From: Tolypothrix sp. PCC 7910
GTDB lineage: Bacteria > Cyanobacteriota > Cyanobacteriia > Cyanobacteriales > Nostocaceae
Direction of reading: 5' to 3'
DNA: 64,000 nt
Assembly: GCF_011769525.1 (NCBI RefSeq)
Contig: NZ_CP050440.1
Coordinates: forward strand, 6,635,501-6,699,500
How positions within the stretch are numbered: the first letter of the stretch is position 1; each line of letters begins with the position of its first letter. The notes below the pieces were generated by a model. It did not search any database. It was not told where the DNA came from and saw nothing but the letters and a program-made list of their open reading frames with translations. The position numbers were made by a program, and so were the translations under genes. Shown here in pieces: positions 10,438 to 19,770 of this stretch.

Positions 10438-10692
10438 TCAAGACACCTCGCTTTCAATTTGGTTGATTTCTTTTAAAGGTTGCCAGCCTGGTTGCCACTG
10501 AGAGTTATCTTGTAATAATTTGGCATTCATCCAAAAACGGACGTTTGGGTCACAAGCTGCAACTAATTCTGCATAAACCCATTTACCCTGATTTTTGCGA
10601 TTAACAACTTGGAAGTGTCGCCAACCATCTACTTTTTGCTGGGCTGTCCACTTAGAACCCAAAAGGTAAGGAAATTTCTGTTTTTTAGGCAT
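10438..10692 (-). CDS. small Trp-rich protein (TIGR02450-like)
   Basis: An 84-residue protein rich in Trp, Lys and Arg, beginning MPKKQKFPYLLGSKWTAQQK. It includes GWRHFQVVNRK and FWMNAKLLQDNSQWQPGWQP. These Trp-spaced blocks match the short bacterial family TIGR02450 as I remember it; function unknown. It follows a 118-residue unknown gene on the same strand after a 78-bp gap. Confidence 0.75.
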   Translation of the reverse strand: MPKKQKFPYLLGSKWTAQQKVDGWRHFQVVNRKNQGKWVYAELVAACDPNVRFWMNAKLLQDNSQWQPGWQPLKEINQIESEVS

Positions 10693-10770
10693 ACTTAATT
10701 AATTATTTGTTAAATTTATACTTCTCACTCCACACTTTAACCGTCAGCCTTCAGTTAACTAAATCGCCAT

Positions 10771-11127
10771 TCAGGTCAAAAGTTTGACAATGTATTTCAC
10801 CGTTCTGCTCAACACATAATGCAAACCATTTAATGTGGTTCCAGCAAGTGTTAATGTTATTGGTGATTTTGCGTTTTTCTTGCCAAGGCGTTGCTGCACA
10901 ACTTCATTGGGGCAAAGAATTTGCAATGTGCCAGTACCATCTTCATGATTGAGAATGCGAAACAAACAATCTTGTAAAATGGCACGGCTGCTACTGTCAA
11001 AAAAACGTTTGAAACGCTGTAGCTTCTCGCCCTCTGTCATTTGGCTAATGCGTTTTTGGGGAAATAACTCCTCTGCGTCATAATCAAAGTTTTCATCTTC
11101 AAAGTTGTAGGGATCAATCATCTTCAA
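10771..11127 (-). CDS. hypothetical protein, 118 aa
   Basis: A 118-residue protein with an acidic N-terminus (YNFEDENFDYDAEELF). It continues as a helix-turn-strand region (RFKRFFDSSSRAILQDCLFR, TLQILCPNEVVQQRLGKK). No signal peptide, membrane segment or catalytic motif is visible, and I do not recognise a family. The strong coding pattern and ATG start support a real gene. It is probably co-transcribed with the Trp-rich gene downstream. Confidence 0.65.
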   Translation of the reverse strand: MKMIDPYNFEDENFDYDAEELFPQKRISQMTEGEKLQRFKRFFDSSSRAILQDCLFRILNHEDGTGTLQILCPNEVVQQRLGKKNAKSPITLTLAGTTLNGLHYVLSRTVKYIVKLLT

Positions 11128-11274
11128 TATTAATTATGCGACCTGGGATAGTCTAATTGCTGATTTCTGAGTAAGATAAAGGAGTAAATAGTATTTTTAT
11201 TAATTCTAATTTCAGCAATAATACGGTTATATAGTAATCCTATTTTATTTCTGAAAAAATCTCAGATGTGGCAC

Positions 11275-11303
11275 GGATGCGTTACGCTATCGCTAACGCA
11301 TCC
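11275..11303. repeat. GGATGCGTTA palindromic repeat
   Basis: GGATGCGTTA and TAACGCATCC face each other around a 9-base loop. The same element occurs in inverted orientation at about 58117-58145. It is followed by a second common cyanobacterial hairpin, GGCGGGCAAGATGCCCATCC (about 11343-11362). The remaining 11128-11442 spacer shows nothing else. Confidence 0.7.
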
Positions 11304-11442
11304 TACGTGGACTGTCACTTTTTTAAATTGGTATTTAATGAGGCGGGCAAGATGCCCATCCCACAAAATTTAGTAGCAGATTGTAATTTTTTTTGGTAGA
11401 GATGATTTTCAGGGTACAAATATTGTGATGACCCTAGTGACT

Positions 11443-12120
11443 TTAGGCGATCGCAGCTACTTTATCTAGTAAGCCTTGAAACATCCGTAAACCATCATTA
11501 CCACCCAAAACTGGGTCAGAAGCTCGCTCAGGGTGTGGCATCATCCCTAAAACGTTGCCTTGGCGATTACAAATCCCAGCAATGTTATTCAATGAACCGT
11601 TGGGGTTCTCACCTGCATAGCGGAAAACAACTTGCCCGTTATCTTCCAGTTCTGCGAGAGTTGCTGCATCGGCGTAAAATCTTCCCTCTCCATGAGCAAC
11701 AGGCACAGTGATAATTTCATCAGGTGCGTAACTTTGCGTCCAAGGCAAATTGGTACGCTCAACTTTGAGAGGGAGGCGATCGCAGATAAAATGCAAATCC
11801 TGATTTCTGGTTAATATACCTGGCAGCAATCCTGCTTCAGTTAATACTTGAAATCCATTGCAAATACCTAAGACATATTTACCCTTTTGGGCGTGTTCAA
11901 CAACCTGCTGCATCACAGGTGAAAAACGAGCGATCGCACCACAACGTAAATAATCCCCGTAACTAAAGCCACCAGGGATGACAATCACATCTAAATCAGC
12001 AATATCCGTCTCTTGATGCCAAACCATGCGAGTCGGTTGCTGTAGCACGTCTCTAGTGACATAAGCAACATCGCGATCGCAATTAGAACCGGGAAAAACA
12101 ACAACGCCAAATTTTGTCAT
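11443..12120 (-). CDS. purQ: phosphoribosylformylglycinamidine synthase, glutaminase subunit
   Basis: A 225-residue class I glutamine amidotransferase that supplies ammonia to PurL in the fourth step of purine synthesis. [14 protein letters not shown] opens the protein. The catalytic Cys is in [12 protein letters not shown] (about residue 93), and the His-Glu pair is in [10 protein letters not shown] near 200. Full length. It lies 147 bp downstream of purS on the same strand, a gap filled by TTTGTCA heptamers and a 59-bp hairpin element. Confidence 0.97.
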   Translation of the reverse strand: MTKFGVVVFPGSNCDRDVAYVTRDVLQQPTRMVWHQETDIADLDVIVIPGGFSYGDYLRCGAIARFSPVMQQVVEHAQKGKYVLGICNGFQVLTEAGLLPGILTRNQDLHFICDRLPLKVERTNLPWTQSYAPDEIITVPVAHGEGRFYADAATLAELEDNGQVVFRYAGENPNGSLNNIAGICNRQGNVLGMMPHPERASDPVLGGNDGLRMFQGLLDKVAAIA

Positions 12121-12151
12121 TTGTTATTTGTTATTTGTCATTTGTCATTTG
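12115..12151. repeat. TTTGTTA/TTTGTCA heptamer repeat
   Basis: About five 7-bp units (TTTGTTA, TTTGTCA) begin right at the purQ start codon and run into the 59-bp hairpin element. Confidence 0.8.
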
Positions 12152-12210
12152 TCATTCTTACAAAGTTCTGAGCGGAGGTTTCCTCCGCTCAGACTTTGCG
12201 CTTTGTCATT
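12152..12210. repeat. 59-bp hairpin element, copy 1
   Basis: Arms CTGAGCGGAGG and CCTCCGCTCAG enclose a TTT loop; TCATTCTTACAAAGTT and ACTTTGCGCTTTGTCATT flank it. The same 59 bp recur at 53374-53432 with one arm mismatch and an AAA loop. TTTGTCA heptamers adjoin both copies. Confidence 0.85.
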
Positions 12211-12267
12211 TGGCATTTGGCATTTCCTGTCTTAAACACCAAATACCAATTACCAATTACCTAAACC

Positions 12268-12546
12268 CTAAAACACTCCCGTCTGCGTTTCGACTTCGAT
12301 TAATTCAAAGCGATAATTTTCAATTACCGGATTGGCTAGCATTTGGTCACAGATGTTATTGAGGTCTTGGCGGGCTTTAGCCTCTTGGGTTGAGGTGATG
12401 GTCAATTCAATGTACTTACCAATCCGCACCTGTTCTACGTTGTCGTATCCCATTTGTTTGAGGCCAGATTGTACAGCCACACCAGCTGGGTCTAAAACCG
12501 AAGGACGAAGTGTCACGAAAATTTTAGCTAAATACTTCCTTTGCAC
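12268..12546 (-). CDS. purS: phosphoribosylformylglycinamidine synthase subunit PurS
   Basis: A 92-residue protein, the small structural subunit that couples PurQ to PurL. KIFVTLRPSVLDPAGVAVQS near residue 10 and LGVE-like IGKYIELTI are the family pattern. Full length with an ATG start. It forms a minus-strand pair with purQ. Confidence 0.95.
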   Translation of the reverse strand: MQRKYLAKIFVTLRPSVLDPAGVAVQSGLKQMGYDNVEQVRIGKYIELTITSTQEAKARQDLNNICDQMLANPVIENYRFELIEVETQTGVF

Positions 12547-12691
12547 GGGCTTAACGCTGAATGCTGCGATCGCTATACTATAACTTTCTGTTCCAACTGA
12601 GTGAAAATAAGATTAGGAAGCGACTACAGTTAATTTATCAGTTAGCCAGTATAAAGGCTTCAACCACAGCGGCAAATTCAAATAATTGTCT

Positions 12692-13096
12692 ATGAGAGCC
12701 ATACGCACCCGCAGTCAGGATAAAATTTTGAACCTGTTGAAAAACATCAAACAAGGTATTTCCGCGCAGGATATTTACGTAGAATTGCGTAATCGTAATC
12801 AGAGTATGGGATTAGCAACTGTTTACCGCTCTTTAGAAGCCTTAAAAATGGAAGGTTTGGTACAAATCAGGACTCTGGCAAATGGTGAAGCCCTCTATAG
12901 CCTAGCGCAACAAGATAAACATCATCTTACTTGTTTGCAATGCGGTGTCTCTATTCCGATTAATCAATGCCCAGTTCATGATTTGGAAGAGAAGTTACAA
13001 GAAAAGCATAAGTTTAAAATTTTTTACCACACACTTGAGTTTTTTGGGTTATGTACTCAATGTCAAAATAATCAAGCGGCTGAGGTGAGTGAGTAG
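12692..13096 (+). CDS. zur: Fur-family zinc regulator Zur (FurB)
   Basis: A 134-residue Fur-family repressor. The winged helix includes ISAQDIYVELRNRNQSMGLA and TVYRSLEALKMEGLVQ. The metal sites include HHLTCLQCG and CTQC (two CxxC pairs for structural zinc). The N-terminus MRAIRTRSQDKILNLLKNIK closely matches Anabaena FurB/Zur as I recall it, which represses zinc-uptake genes. An upstream in-frame TTG (12686) would add two residues; the ATG is preferred. It is divergent from purS. I could not find a TGATAAT-type Zur palindrome in either flanking gap. Confidence 0.9.
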   Translation: MRAIRTRSQDKILNLLKNIKQGISAQDIYVELRNRNQSMGLATVYRSLEALKMEGLVQIRTLANGEALYSLAQQDKHHLTCLQCGVSIPINQCPVHDLEEKLQEKHKFKIFYHTLEFFGLCTQCQNNQAAEVSE

Positions 13097-13329
13097 GGAA
13101 TGGGTAATTGGTGACTGGTAATTGGTAATTGGTGATTGCTATTATCCTCTTGTCCCCTTGTTGCCCTAACCTCCCTCATCCTATAGAAATGTGATATTTG
13201 CTGGGCATTTAGTAATACACTGAGAACGGGAAACCTCTCTGGCAGTGATTTTCATGTCGCTCTCAAGGAAATGGAATTTTTTTTATACTGTTTCTCATCT
13301 GGAATTAGAGCGATCGCCCCAGAAAAAAT

Positions 13330-15162
13330 ATGCATAAAATCAAAATCCTTTCCTGTGGATTGCTGTTTCTGGCTTATCCAAGTCTCAGTTATGCATCTGA
13401 AGCTGTACCCTCTACTGAGTCTCTAGAAGCTGTCACAGAAGAATTTCCGCAACAGCGATCACTTGTAAGTAATGAAGCCAAGGATTTGCAAGGACAAGCA
13501 CCGCTTATTGCTTTTCCAGATATTGCACCAGAGAAATTACAAAAACAGCGAGACGCAAATTTTTTGTGGCTCATGAGTGAAAATTCTACTCAGAATGTGC
13601 AGCCAGCGGTGCCGCTTTCCCCATTACAAGCACCCCCTACTCAATTGCATAACTTGGAAACAGCTAATCAACTAAGACAGGGTGCAGTTCAGTTGGAAGG
13701 TGGTTTTCTGCAAGTTTTACCAACAGATAATTCTGTTTCGGGCACAGGTTTGCAAACTTATCAGTTGGCTATTGACTGGGGAATTACAGACAACTTCCAG
13801 ATAGGTTTTACAGGCGATATTTTCGATGATTATTTACAATGCCCAGTTAGAAGTGGATGCACTTACTTTACTACCGTCAGTTATGGCACTAAGTTAAAAT
13901 ATCAAATTATCAACCAAAATCGTTGGGCTGTTGGTGTTGCAGGCACGTTTCAGCTATTAAATATATCTGCGAATGCTGGTGTTTTTAAAAATAGTCCAAA
14001 CAAACAATTTGTTGTTGTAACGCCTATTGGTGCTTTGCAATTGCCAATTACCTACAAAGCATCTCCAAATCTGCAACTACATTTCACTCCAGGAGTTGTT
14101 TTCTTTCCAGAAAAAGTTGCGGATGGAGATTTTTTTGGGACTTTTTTCAATATTGGCACAGGGTTTAGCTGGCAAACTTCCAGAAGAGTTAACTTGTTTG
14201 CCAATATACAAACTCCCTTAGGACCAGGAGGTAATACTTTTATTGCCAAAGACCGCTCCATTACTAGGAAATTAGTGTGGACGGTCGGTATAGATTATGC
14301 GCTTAATCCTAGAATGGGAGCAGAAGTTTATGCTACTAACAGTTATGGTGCAACACCAACCACAGGCTTGTTGAGCTTTATTCCTGATGGTGATGATTTA
14401 TTATTGGGTGTTCGCTTTAAGCACGTTATTGATTTTGGGCAAGGGTATGCAGCGAATTTTAGTAATACTCCTCCTACCACACTTTCCTACCGCGATCGCA
14501 CATTACTATTTGATGGGTTGACACTTTCAACAGCGAGTACTCTACCAACTGGCAATTTCCAATTTAGAGGCGGGTTAGGTACACGTGGTAGTTCTAGTTT
14601 TACCCTCGCTTACGGCTTAACAGATGATTCACAGTTAGAACTGAGTGTTGATCAATTCGCCTCAAGCGATCGCTTTTCTGAACAAGACATATCTGGGACA
14701 GGAATCAAAATCGGTGGTGCAATGAAACTCAAGTTTTTCGATCAAGTCCGAGGAGATGGTGTTACCCTCAGCACGAAACTTTCAGGGATCAGTGAGACAG
14801 AATTACAATCAGGTGGTCTCAACGGAACTTTATACGTAGAGTTGCCTATCAACTATCAACTCAATTCCCAAACAGCCATTTCCATTAATCCCAAGGGAGC
14901 ATTTTTTGGATCGAATAGGCGTATAGGGGTAGGAATAGGAATTAACCAGGCGATCGCAGATTGGCTGCAATTGATTGGAGAATTTACCCCTGTTTTAGAT
15001 GGCAAGAGAAGTACCTGGGCAACAGGCTTGCGCTTCTTACCCAGTTCACGCTTTGGATTAGATATTTTTGCAACTAACGCCATTGGGCAAAGTGGCTTAG
15101 GCACTTTAAACGCAGAACCCGACGGTACAAATTTTGGTTTTAGCGTCATTTGGGGAATTTGA
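13330..15162 (+). CDS. outer-membrane beta-barrel protein of unknown function
   Basis: A 610-residue protein with a signal peptide (MHKIKILSCGLLFLAYPSLSYA, cleavage after SYA). A Pro/Gln-rich linker runs to about residue 110, then there are many amphipathic beta strands (TYQLAIDWGITDNFQIGFTG, FGLDIFATNAI) and a C-terminus ending in an aromatic strand (FGFSVIWGI). The barrel appears duplicated: the segment at about 120-160 resembles that at about 400-445 (GNFQFRGG, SFTLAYGLTDDSQLELSVDQ). No POTRA or TonB motifs are seen. It follows zur by 233 bp on the same strand. A zinc connection is only suggested by position. Confidence 0.75.
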   Translation: MHKIKILSCGLLFLAYPSLSYASEAVPSTESLEAVTEEFPQQRSLVSNEAKDLQGQAPLIAFPDIAPEKLQKQRDANFLWLMSENSTQNVQPAVPLSPLQAPPTQLHNLETANQLRQGAVQLEGGFLQVLPTDNSVSGTGLQTYQLAIDWGITDNFQIGFTGDIFDDYLQCPVRSGCTYFTTVSYGTKLKYQIINQNRWAVGVAGTFQLLNISANAGVFKNSPNKQFVVVTPIGALQLPITYKASPNLQLHFTPGVVFFPEKVADGDFFGTFFNIGTGFSWQTSRRVNLFANIQTPLGPGGNTFIAKDRSITRKLVWTVGIDYALNPRMGAEVYATNSYGATPTTGLLSFIPDGDDLLLGVRFKHVIDFGQGYAANFSNTPPTTLSYRDRTLLFDGLTLSTASTLPTGNFQFRGGLGTRGSSSFTLAYGLTDDSQLELSVDQFASSDRFSEQDISGTGIKIGGAMKLKFFDQVRGDGVTLSTKLSGISETELQSGGLNGTLYVELPINYQLNSQTAISINPKGAFFGSNRRIGVGIGINQAIADWLQLIGEFTPVLDGKRSTWATGLRFLPSSRFGLDIFATNAIGQSGLGTLNAEPDGTNFGFSVIWGI

Positions 15163-15245
15163 AATTTGGGAATGGGGCATGGGGCATGGGGCATTGGGCA
15201 TTGGGTAATTGGAATTTCTCCTCTGCCCCCTGCTTCCTATGTCCC

Positions 15246-16220
15246 TCATCCCCGATGATTTATCCCCGATATCTCTTGCCCATCACCAATAATGGACTTT
15301 ATACCCTCTAAGGTAGCGGGAATACTGCGTGGGTCGATAAACATGACCTTGCTGCTATCACTTTTGCCAATTGTTGCTCCCATATCCAGATAACCCAAAG
15401 CAAATAAAACTTCCAAAGATTTTTGAACGTCGGGGTTATTTTTGATTTTTTGGGCAATAATTTCTGCAGATTCAGCAATAGCTTGGGCTTTGAGAACTTG
15501 TTGTTGACGTTCAGCTTGCGCCCTGAGAACGATCGCTTTTTGTTCGGCTTCTGCTTGTAAAATTACAGCTTTTTGACGGGCTTCTGCGTCTAAAAGTTGG
15601 GCATCGGCTTTACCTCTAGCGCTATTAACAGCAGATTCGCGATCGCCTTCCGATGTTAGGATAGATGCCCGTTTGCGCCGTTCAGCTGACATCTGTAATT
15701 CCATCGATTCTTGCACCGCTTTTGAGGGGATAATATCTCGCAGTTCTACCCGTGTGACTTTCACACCCCAAGGATCTGTAGCAATATCTAAATCCCGCAA
15801 GAGAAGTTCATTAATTTGAGAACGGGCGGTAAAGGTTTCATCTAACTCTAGTTGTCCCATCTCTGAACGAATTTGAGTGAGAACCAAATTCACCATTGCC
15901 GACTGGAGATTTTCTACTTTGTAATAAGCCCTTTCCATATCCATGATGCGCCAGTAAACTACAGCATCAACTGTGATGGAAACGTTGTCACGGGTAATAC
16001 ACTGTTGTGGCGGAATATCTAAGACTTTTTCGCGGATAGTTTGCTTGTAGACAATCTTATCGAGGAAAGGAGTAACAAAGTTTAGCCCAGGGCCTAGCTT
16101 TTTGTTGTAGCTACCCAATTTTTCCACTAAGGCTTCATCACCTTGATTAATAACCTTGACTGAACCTGCTAAAGCAGAACCTCCAAGTGCCAAAAATATC
16201 AGTAAAAAGAACTGTTCCAT
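15246..16220 (-). CDS. SPFH/Band 7 (stomatin/paraslipin-like) membrane protein
   Basis: A 324-residue protein with one N-terminal membrane segment ([20 protein letters not shown]). The Band 7 domain follows ([20 protein letters not shown] to about 190). Then comes an Ala/Glu/Gln-rich coiled coil (about 190-260, [20 protein letters not shown]), as in stomatin, paraslipin and QmcA. Such proteins oligomerise into membrane rings and pair with NfeD partners. It lies 117 bp downstream of an nfeD-like gene, a classical pairing, and heptamer repeats fill the gap. Confidence 0.92.
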   Translation of the reverse strand: MEQFFLLIFLALGGSALAGSVKVINQGDEALVEKLGSYNKKLGPGLNFVTPFLDKIVYKQTIREKVLDIPPQQCITRDNVSITVDAVVYWRIMDMERAYYKVENLQSAMVNLVLTQIRSEMGQLELDETFTARSQINELLLRDLDIATDPWGVKVTRVELRDIIPSKAVQESMELQMSAERRKRASILTSEGDRESAVNSARGKADAQLLDAEARQKAVILQAEAEQKAIVLRAQAERQQQVLKAQAIAESAEIIAQKIKNNPDVQKSLEVLFALGYLDMGATIGKSDSSKVMFIDPRSIPATLEGIKSIIGDGQEISGINHRG

Positions 16221-16225
16221 AATAA

Positions 16226-16335
16226 TTCTCCTAATTTTTCTGTAGGGATTGGGGATTGGAGACTGGGGACAAGGAGAGAAATTCTAATTACCAATTACCC
16301 AATGCCCAATGCCCAATGCCCCATGCCCAATGCCC
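16226..16335. repeat. heptamer tandem repeats between nfeD-like and SPFH genes
   Basis: GGGATTG/GGGACTG units followed by AATTACC and CCCAATG units fill the gap inside this gene pair, showing that the repeats tolerate insertion within a likely operon. Confidence 0.8.
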
Positions 16336-16337
16336 AA

Positions 16338-16772
16338 CTAAGAATGCAACAAATGTTCCGGCATCACAATCAAAGTGGTGCCTTCTCTGCGGACAATATA
16401 AACTCTTTGATGAGATGCAACACTGAGTTTGTCATCGTCACATCTTGCTTGCCAAGAATTTCCTTCGTATAGAACCCGGCCCGTTTTCCCAGGCGGAATT
16501 TCTGTTAGAGTTTCAGCTGTAATTGCATCTTGGATGTTTGATTTACGTCGTCGCGGTTGTAAAAACCTGCGAGAACCCACAATTAGCAATGTGGACAGCA
16601 ACAGCCAGGCTATAACTTGCAGCCATACAGTTCGCAGAATGAATTGAGATAGTAGCGCCACAATAAAAGCGCTAATTCCCATCATGAAAGCGACAAAAGC
16701 AGACGGCAAGAACAGTTCCATTAAACATAAAACTGCTCCTGCTAAGAGCCAGATTACGGTATAACTTGGCAT
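16338..16772 (-). CDS. NfeD-like membrane protein
   Basis: A 144-residue protein. Several hydrophobic segments lie in the first 70 residues (VIWLLAGAVLCLMELFLPSA; VIAWLLLSTLLIVGS). They are followed by a C-terminal OB-fold typical of NfeD (GKTGRVLYEGNSWQARCDDD; VYIVRREGTTLIV). Short NfeD proteins are encoded with SPFH proteins and are thought to assemble with them. No protease domain is present. Confidence 0.9.
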   Translation of the reverse strand: MPSYTVIWLLAGAVLCLMELFLPSAFVAFMMGISAFIVALLSQFILRTVWLQVIAWLLLSTLLIVGSRRFLQPRRRKSNIQDAITAETLTEIPPGKTGRVLYEGNSWQARCDDDKLSVASHQRVYIVRREGTTLIVMPEHLLHS

Positions 16773-17006
16773 AGCGTCATCCTAAGACGTTACATTTGCG
16801 TAAATGTATTTCTCCTATTAGATCCACCCAGAGGCTGGCTGTTTCCAAAAGACAAAATATGGTATTTTAACCATCAATTTTGATTAATTTCCGTAACAAC
16901 ATGTAGCCAGAGGTACAAAAATCCAGTCTATTCTAGCCCTTAAGTATTTGACTGCAATATGTAATCGAAATTCATGAGTTAATTTGTTTCCTAAATTTAT
17001 ACCATT

Positions 17007-18920
17007 ATGATTTCTACTCAACGGGTCATTTATTGCATCAATCCAGACTGTACTAACCCTATAAATTCTTTGGGGAGTCGTGTTTGTGGTAATTGTCAGA
17101 CTCCTTTGGTTCATCGCTATCTTTGGACAACTGGCCCTAAAGCTGCCAAAATCCCATCCGGAACAACGGTGGCAGATAGATATGAGGTTATTACGCAGCA
17201 AGTTTGGTTAGATACGCAACCTGGGTTACTACCAGATATCCCAGAAGAATTGCCAAATGAAGTGCTTGCTTATCTGCGGTTATATTATGAGCGATTGCAT
17301 ATCCCACAACCTTACGGATATATTCCAGAATTTGAGGGCAGTGGAAATCATATCTTGTTACTGGAAAACGTGCCGATCGCAGAAAATGGCAATCTTTATC
17401 CTGCGATCGCAGATGCATGGGAACAAGCAACAGCAGTTAGACAAGTTTACTGGCTGTGGCAAATTCTCCAACTGTGGAAGCCGTTATCAGAATTAGAAGT
17501 TGCTAACAGTTTACTCATGTTAAACAACCTGCGGGTGCAAGGTTGGTGTGTGCGCTTGTTAGAACTTCACCAGACACAAGATAACTTAGTTAGTTTGCAA
17601 GATTTAGGGCGATTTTGGCAGCCTTTGGTAGCATCTGCAAAACCAGCAGTAGCCGAAAAGTTACAGAACATCGTCAAGCAGATGTGTGGATATGAAGTTG
17701 ATTTGGAAGCAATTACCAATCAACTCAATGCTTTATTACTTTCAGCCGCAGCAGAGTTGCCATTCAATGTAGAAGTATTGGGTGCTACTGATGCTGGGAT
17801 GCAAATGACGCGTAATGAAGACGCTTGCTACCCTGCTAACGCTAACGACTTAGAAGAATTCCTCGTACCACAGTTATCAATTGTTTGCGATGGTATTGGC
17901 GGACATCAAGGCGGTGAGGTAGCTAGTCAACTAGCAGTACAATCCTTAAAATTGCAAATCCGTGCCTTATTAGCCGATGTCTCGCAAGAAGGCGAGGTTG
18001 TCAAGCCAGAATTATTCACAGAACAACTAGAAGCTTGCTTACGGATAGTAAATAATGTGATTTGCGCCCGTAACGATGAGCAAAACCGCCAAGGTAGAGA
18101 ACGCATGGCTACAACCCTCGTAATGGCATTGCAAGTGCCGCAACGAGTACAGACTACCTCTGGCAAGGAATCTAAAAATGCCCATGAACTTTACTTGGCT
18201 AGTGTTGGCGATAGCCGTGCTTATTGGATTACCCGTAATTATTGCCAACTCTTAACAGTCGATGACGATGTCGCAGCACGGGAAGTCCGCTTTGCTCGCA
18301 ATTTATATCGTCAAGCTTTAATGAGACCAGATGCAACGGCTCTTACTCAAGCTTTGGGAGCCAGAGATGCCGAATCTCTTCGGGTAGAAATCAGGCGCTT
18401 CATTTTGGAAGAGGATGGCATCTTATTGTTATGTTCCGATGGTTTAAGTGACAATAATTGGGTAGAACAATCCTGGCAACAATACGCAGTTCCAGTGTTA
18501 ACAGGAAAACTAGCTCTTGAAGATGCTCTCCAACGCTGGATTAACTTAGCCAACCAGAAAAATGGTCATGACAATGCATCTGTAGTGATGACCCTGTATG
18601 GCATTTCCCGAGAATACTTAGTGTCTCTGACTTACAAACAACCGCAAGTAGAAATCATCGAAGCAGAACCATCCGCAGCAGCGATCCCAGAAAGTTCACC
18701 AATCTTAGTAGATTTGGACATCACCGCCGAAGAAGCCACCCCTACCTCAGCAGAAAAACCCAGTCGCGGTAAACCTGCGCTGCTAATTGGTGGATTATTA
18801 TTGTTACTTTTAGGCGGTACAACTATCGGCTTATTCGTTCTCTCCCAACTCCAACCACAAACATTCCAGCAAATGTGTCGTCAACTTCCCCCAAGCGTGC
18901 AACAAGTATGTCCTAAATAG
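17007..18920 (+). CDS. membrane-anchored PP2C-type serine/threonine phosphatase
   Basis: A 637-residue protein. An N-terminal zinc ribbon (CINPDC and CGNC, residues about 10-32) leads into a kinase-like or scaffold region to about 250. The PP2C phosphatase then carries its metal-binding motifs in order: NEDACYP, VCDGIGGHQGG, VGDSRAYW, LLCSDGLSDN and GHDNASVV, so the enzyme should be active. One membrane segment near the C-terminus (ALLIGGLLLLLLGGTTIGLF) leaves only a short tail. It dephosphorylates Ser/Thr proteins; the partner is unknown. The region between ribbon and phosphatase resembles degenerate kinase lobes (VADRYEVITQQVWL), which is a tentative reading. Confidence 0.88.
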   Translation: MISTQRVIYCINPDCTNPINSLGSRVCGNCQTPLVHRYLWTTGPKAAKIPSGTTVADRYEVITQQVWLDTQPGLLPDIPEELPNEVLAYLRLYYERLHIPQPYGYIPEFEGSGNHILLLENVPIAENGNLYPAIADAWEQATAVRQVYWLWQILQLWKPLSELEVANSLLMLNNLRVQGWCVRLLELHQTQDNLVSLQDLGRFWQPLVASAKPAVAEKLQNIVKQMCGYEVDLEAITNQLNALLLSAAAELPFNVEVLGATDAGMQMTRNEDACYPANANDLEEFLVPQLSIVCDGIGGHQGGEVASQLAVQSLKLQIRALLADVSQEGEVVKPELFTEQLEACLRIVNNVICARNDEQNRQGRERMATTLVMALQVPQRVQTTSGKESKNAHELYLASVGDSRAYWITRNYCQLLTVDDDVAAREVRFARNLYRQALMRPDATALTQALGARDAESLRVEIRRFILEEDGILLLCSDGLSDNNWVEQSWQQYAVPVLTGKLALEDALQRWINLANQKNGHDNASVVMTLYGISREYLVSLTYKQPQVEIIEAEPSAAAIPESSPILVDLDITAEEATPTSAEKPSRGKPALLIGGLLLLLLGGTTIGLFVLSQLQPQTFQQMCRQLPPSVQQVCPK

Positions 18921-18925
18921 GTGTT

Positions 18926-19035
18926 TGGTCATTTGTCATTAGTCATTTGTCATTGGTCATTTGTCATTGGTCATTGGTCACTTCCCCAGTCCCCAGTCCC
19001 CAGTCCCCAGTCCCCAATCCTCAGTCCCCAATCCC
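18926..19035. repeat. TTTGTCATT- and CCCCAGT-type tandem repeats
   Basis: Two heptamer families lie back to back: ATTTGTC/ATTGGTC units and then CCCCAGT/CCCCAAT units, directly after the PP2C gene. Confidence 0.85.
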
Positions 19036-19492
19036 CATTCACAACGCCAACTTGTTGTAGAATGAGACTTGGCGTTAAAGCGCACAATAACAGCTAAGAC
19101 GGGTTTTATTTCCCCGTGAGGCATATCATCCTCCATAAAATGCGTCTGAGACACCCCTATCAGTGAACAACTTCACTGAGCAGGCAATCATGGTGTAGAC
19201 TTTTCTCATCATCAGACAGCCTTTTGGGTAACCCTCGTTTTTGGCAAGCTCTTTGCAGAGTTTGTTTAACAAGTTGTAGGATGAAAAGCTAACTCAAAAT
19301 CAAAGGATCAGACCTGTTGCTAAAGCATTAGGTAAATCTGATGTTGCTAATTGATCAACAACAAAGCCTGCACGGGCAGGCTTTGTTCGTATAGCAGTTA
19401 CGGAGGCATTCAACAGCCAGTCTGTACAGATTTGATCTGAAGCGTGACTGTTGCCAGCAGTCTATTTTTCAAAAAAGCTAATTCAGTAAGGG
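19036..19492. other. unexplained 450-bp leader with several hairpins upstream of ftrV
   Basis: Non-coding stretch with ordered inverted repeats. AACGCCAA pairs with TTGGCGTT near 19044-19077, TCAGTGA with TCACTGA near 19160-19180, and a strong terminator-like hairpin is at 19361-19386. The density of hairpins exceeds that of neighbouring gaps, so a non-coding RNA or a long structured 5' leader is possible. No known riboswitch, tmRNA, RNase P RNA or SRP RNA signature was recognised. Confidence 0.4.
19361..19390 (+). terminator. strong hairpin, probable terminator or attenuator before ftrV
   Basis: ACAAAGCCTGC (19361-19371) pairs perfectly with GCAGGCTTTGT (19376-19386), an 11-bp stem with a 4-base loop. 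Only a short T-rich tail (TTCGT) follows, so termination is likely but not textbook. It could end an upstream small RNA or attenuate ftrV. Confidence 0.55.
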
Positions 19493-19543
19493 ATGGCTGT
19501 GGAGATACTTGTGGAACAGGAAAAGCTAGGTGTAAATGTTGCT

Positions 19544-19765
19544 ATGAAAGTTGGCGATCGCGTTCGTGTTAAAGAATCGGTAGTAGTTTACCACCATCCT
19601 GAACATCGCGGTCAGGGTTTTGACCTTAAAGGCTCAGACGGTGAGATTGTAGCTATTGTCACCCAATGGCAAGGTAGACCTGTAAGTGCTAATCTGCCAA
19701 TCTTAGTCCAGTTTAGTAAAAGATTTAAAGCTCACTTACGCGAGAATGAATTAGAAATCATATAA
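19544..19765 (+). CDS. ftrV: ferredoxin-thioredoxin reductase variable subunit
   Basis: A 73-residue SH3-like protein beginning MKVGDRVRVKESVVVYHHPE and ending FKAHLRENELEII, the pattern of the FTR variable (alpha) chain. It docks with the catalytic subunit that transfers electrons from ferredoxin to thioredoxin. An upstream in-frame ATG at 19493 would give a 90-residue form with 17 extra residues (MAVEILVEQEKLGVNVA). The shorter start matches the usual family length, but the extension is open and Val/Glu-rich, so it could be used. The catalytic subunit is not in this window. Confidence 0.9.
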   Translation: MKVGDRVRVKESVVVYHHPEHRGQGFDLKGSDGEIVAIVTQWQGRPVSANLPILVQFSKRFKAHLRENELEII

Positions 19766-19770
19766 ATCCT

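Noticed and set aside
12547-13329. Zur operator
   Set aside because: No TGATAAT-type palindrome was found upstream of zur, purS or the beta-barrel gene.
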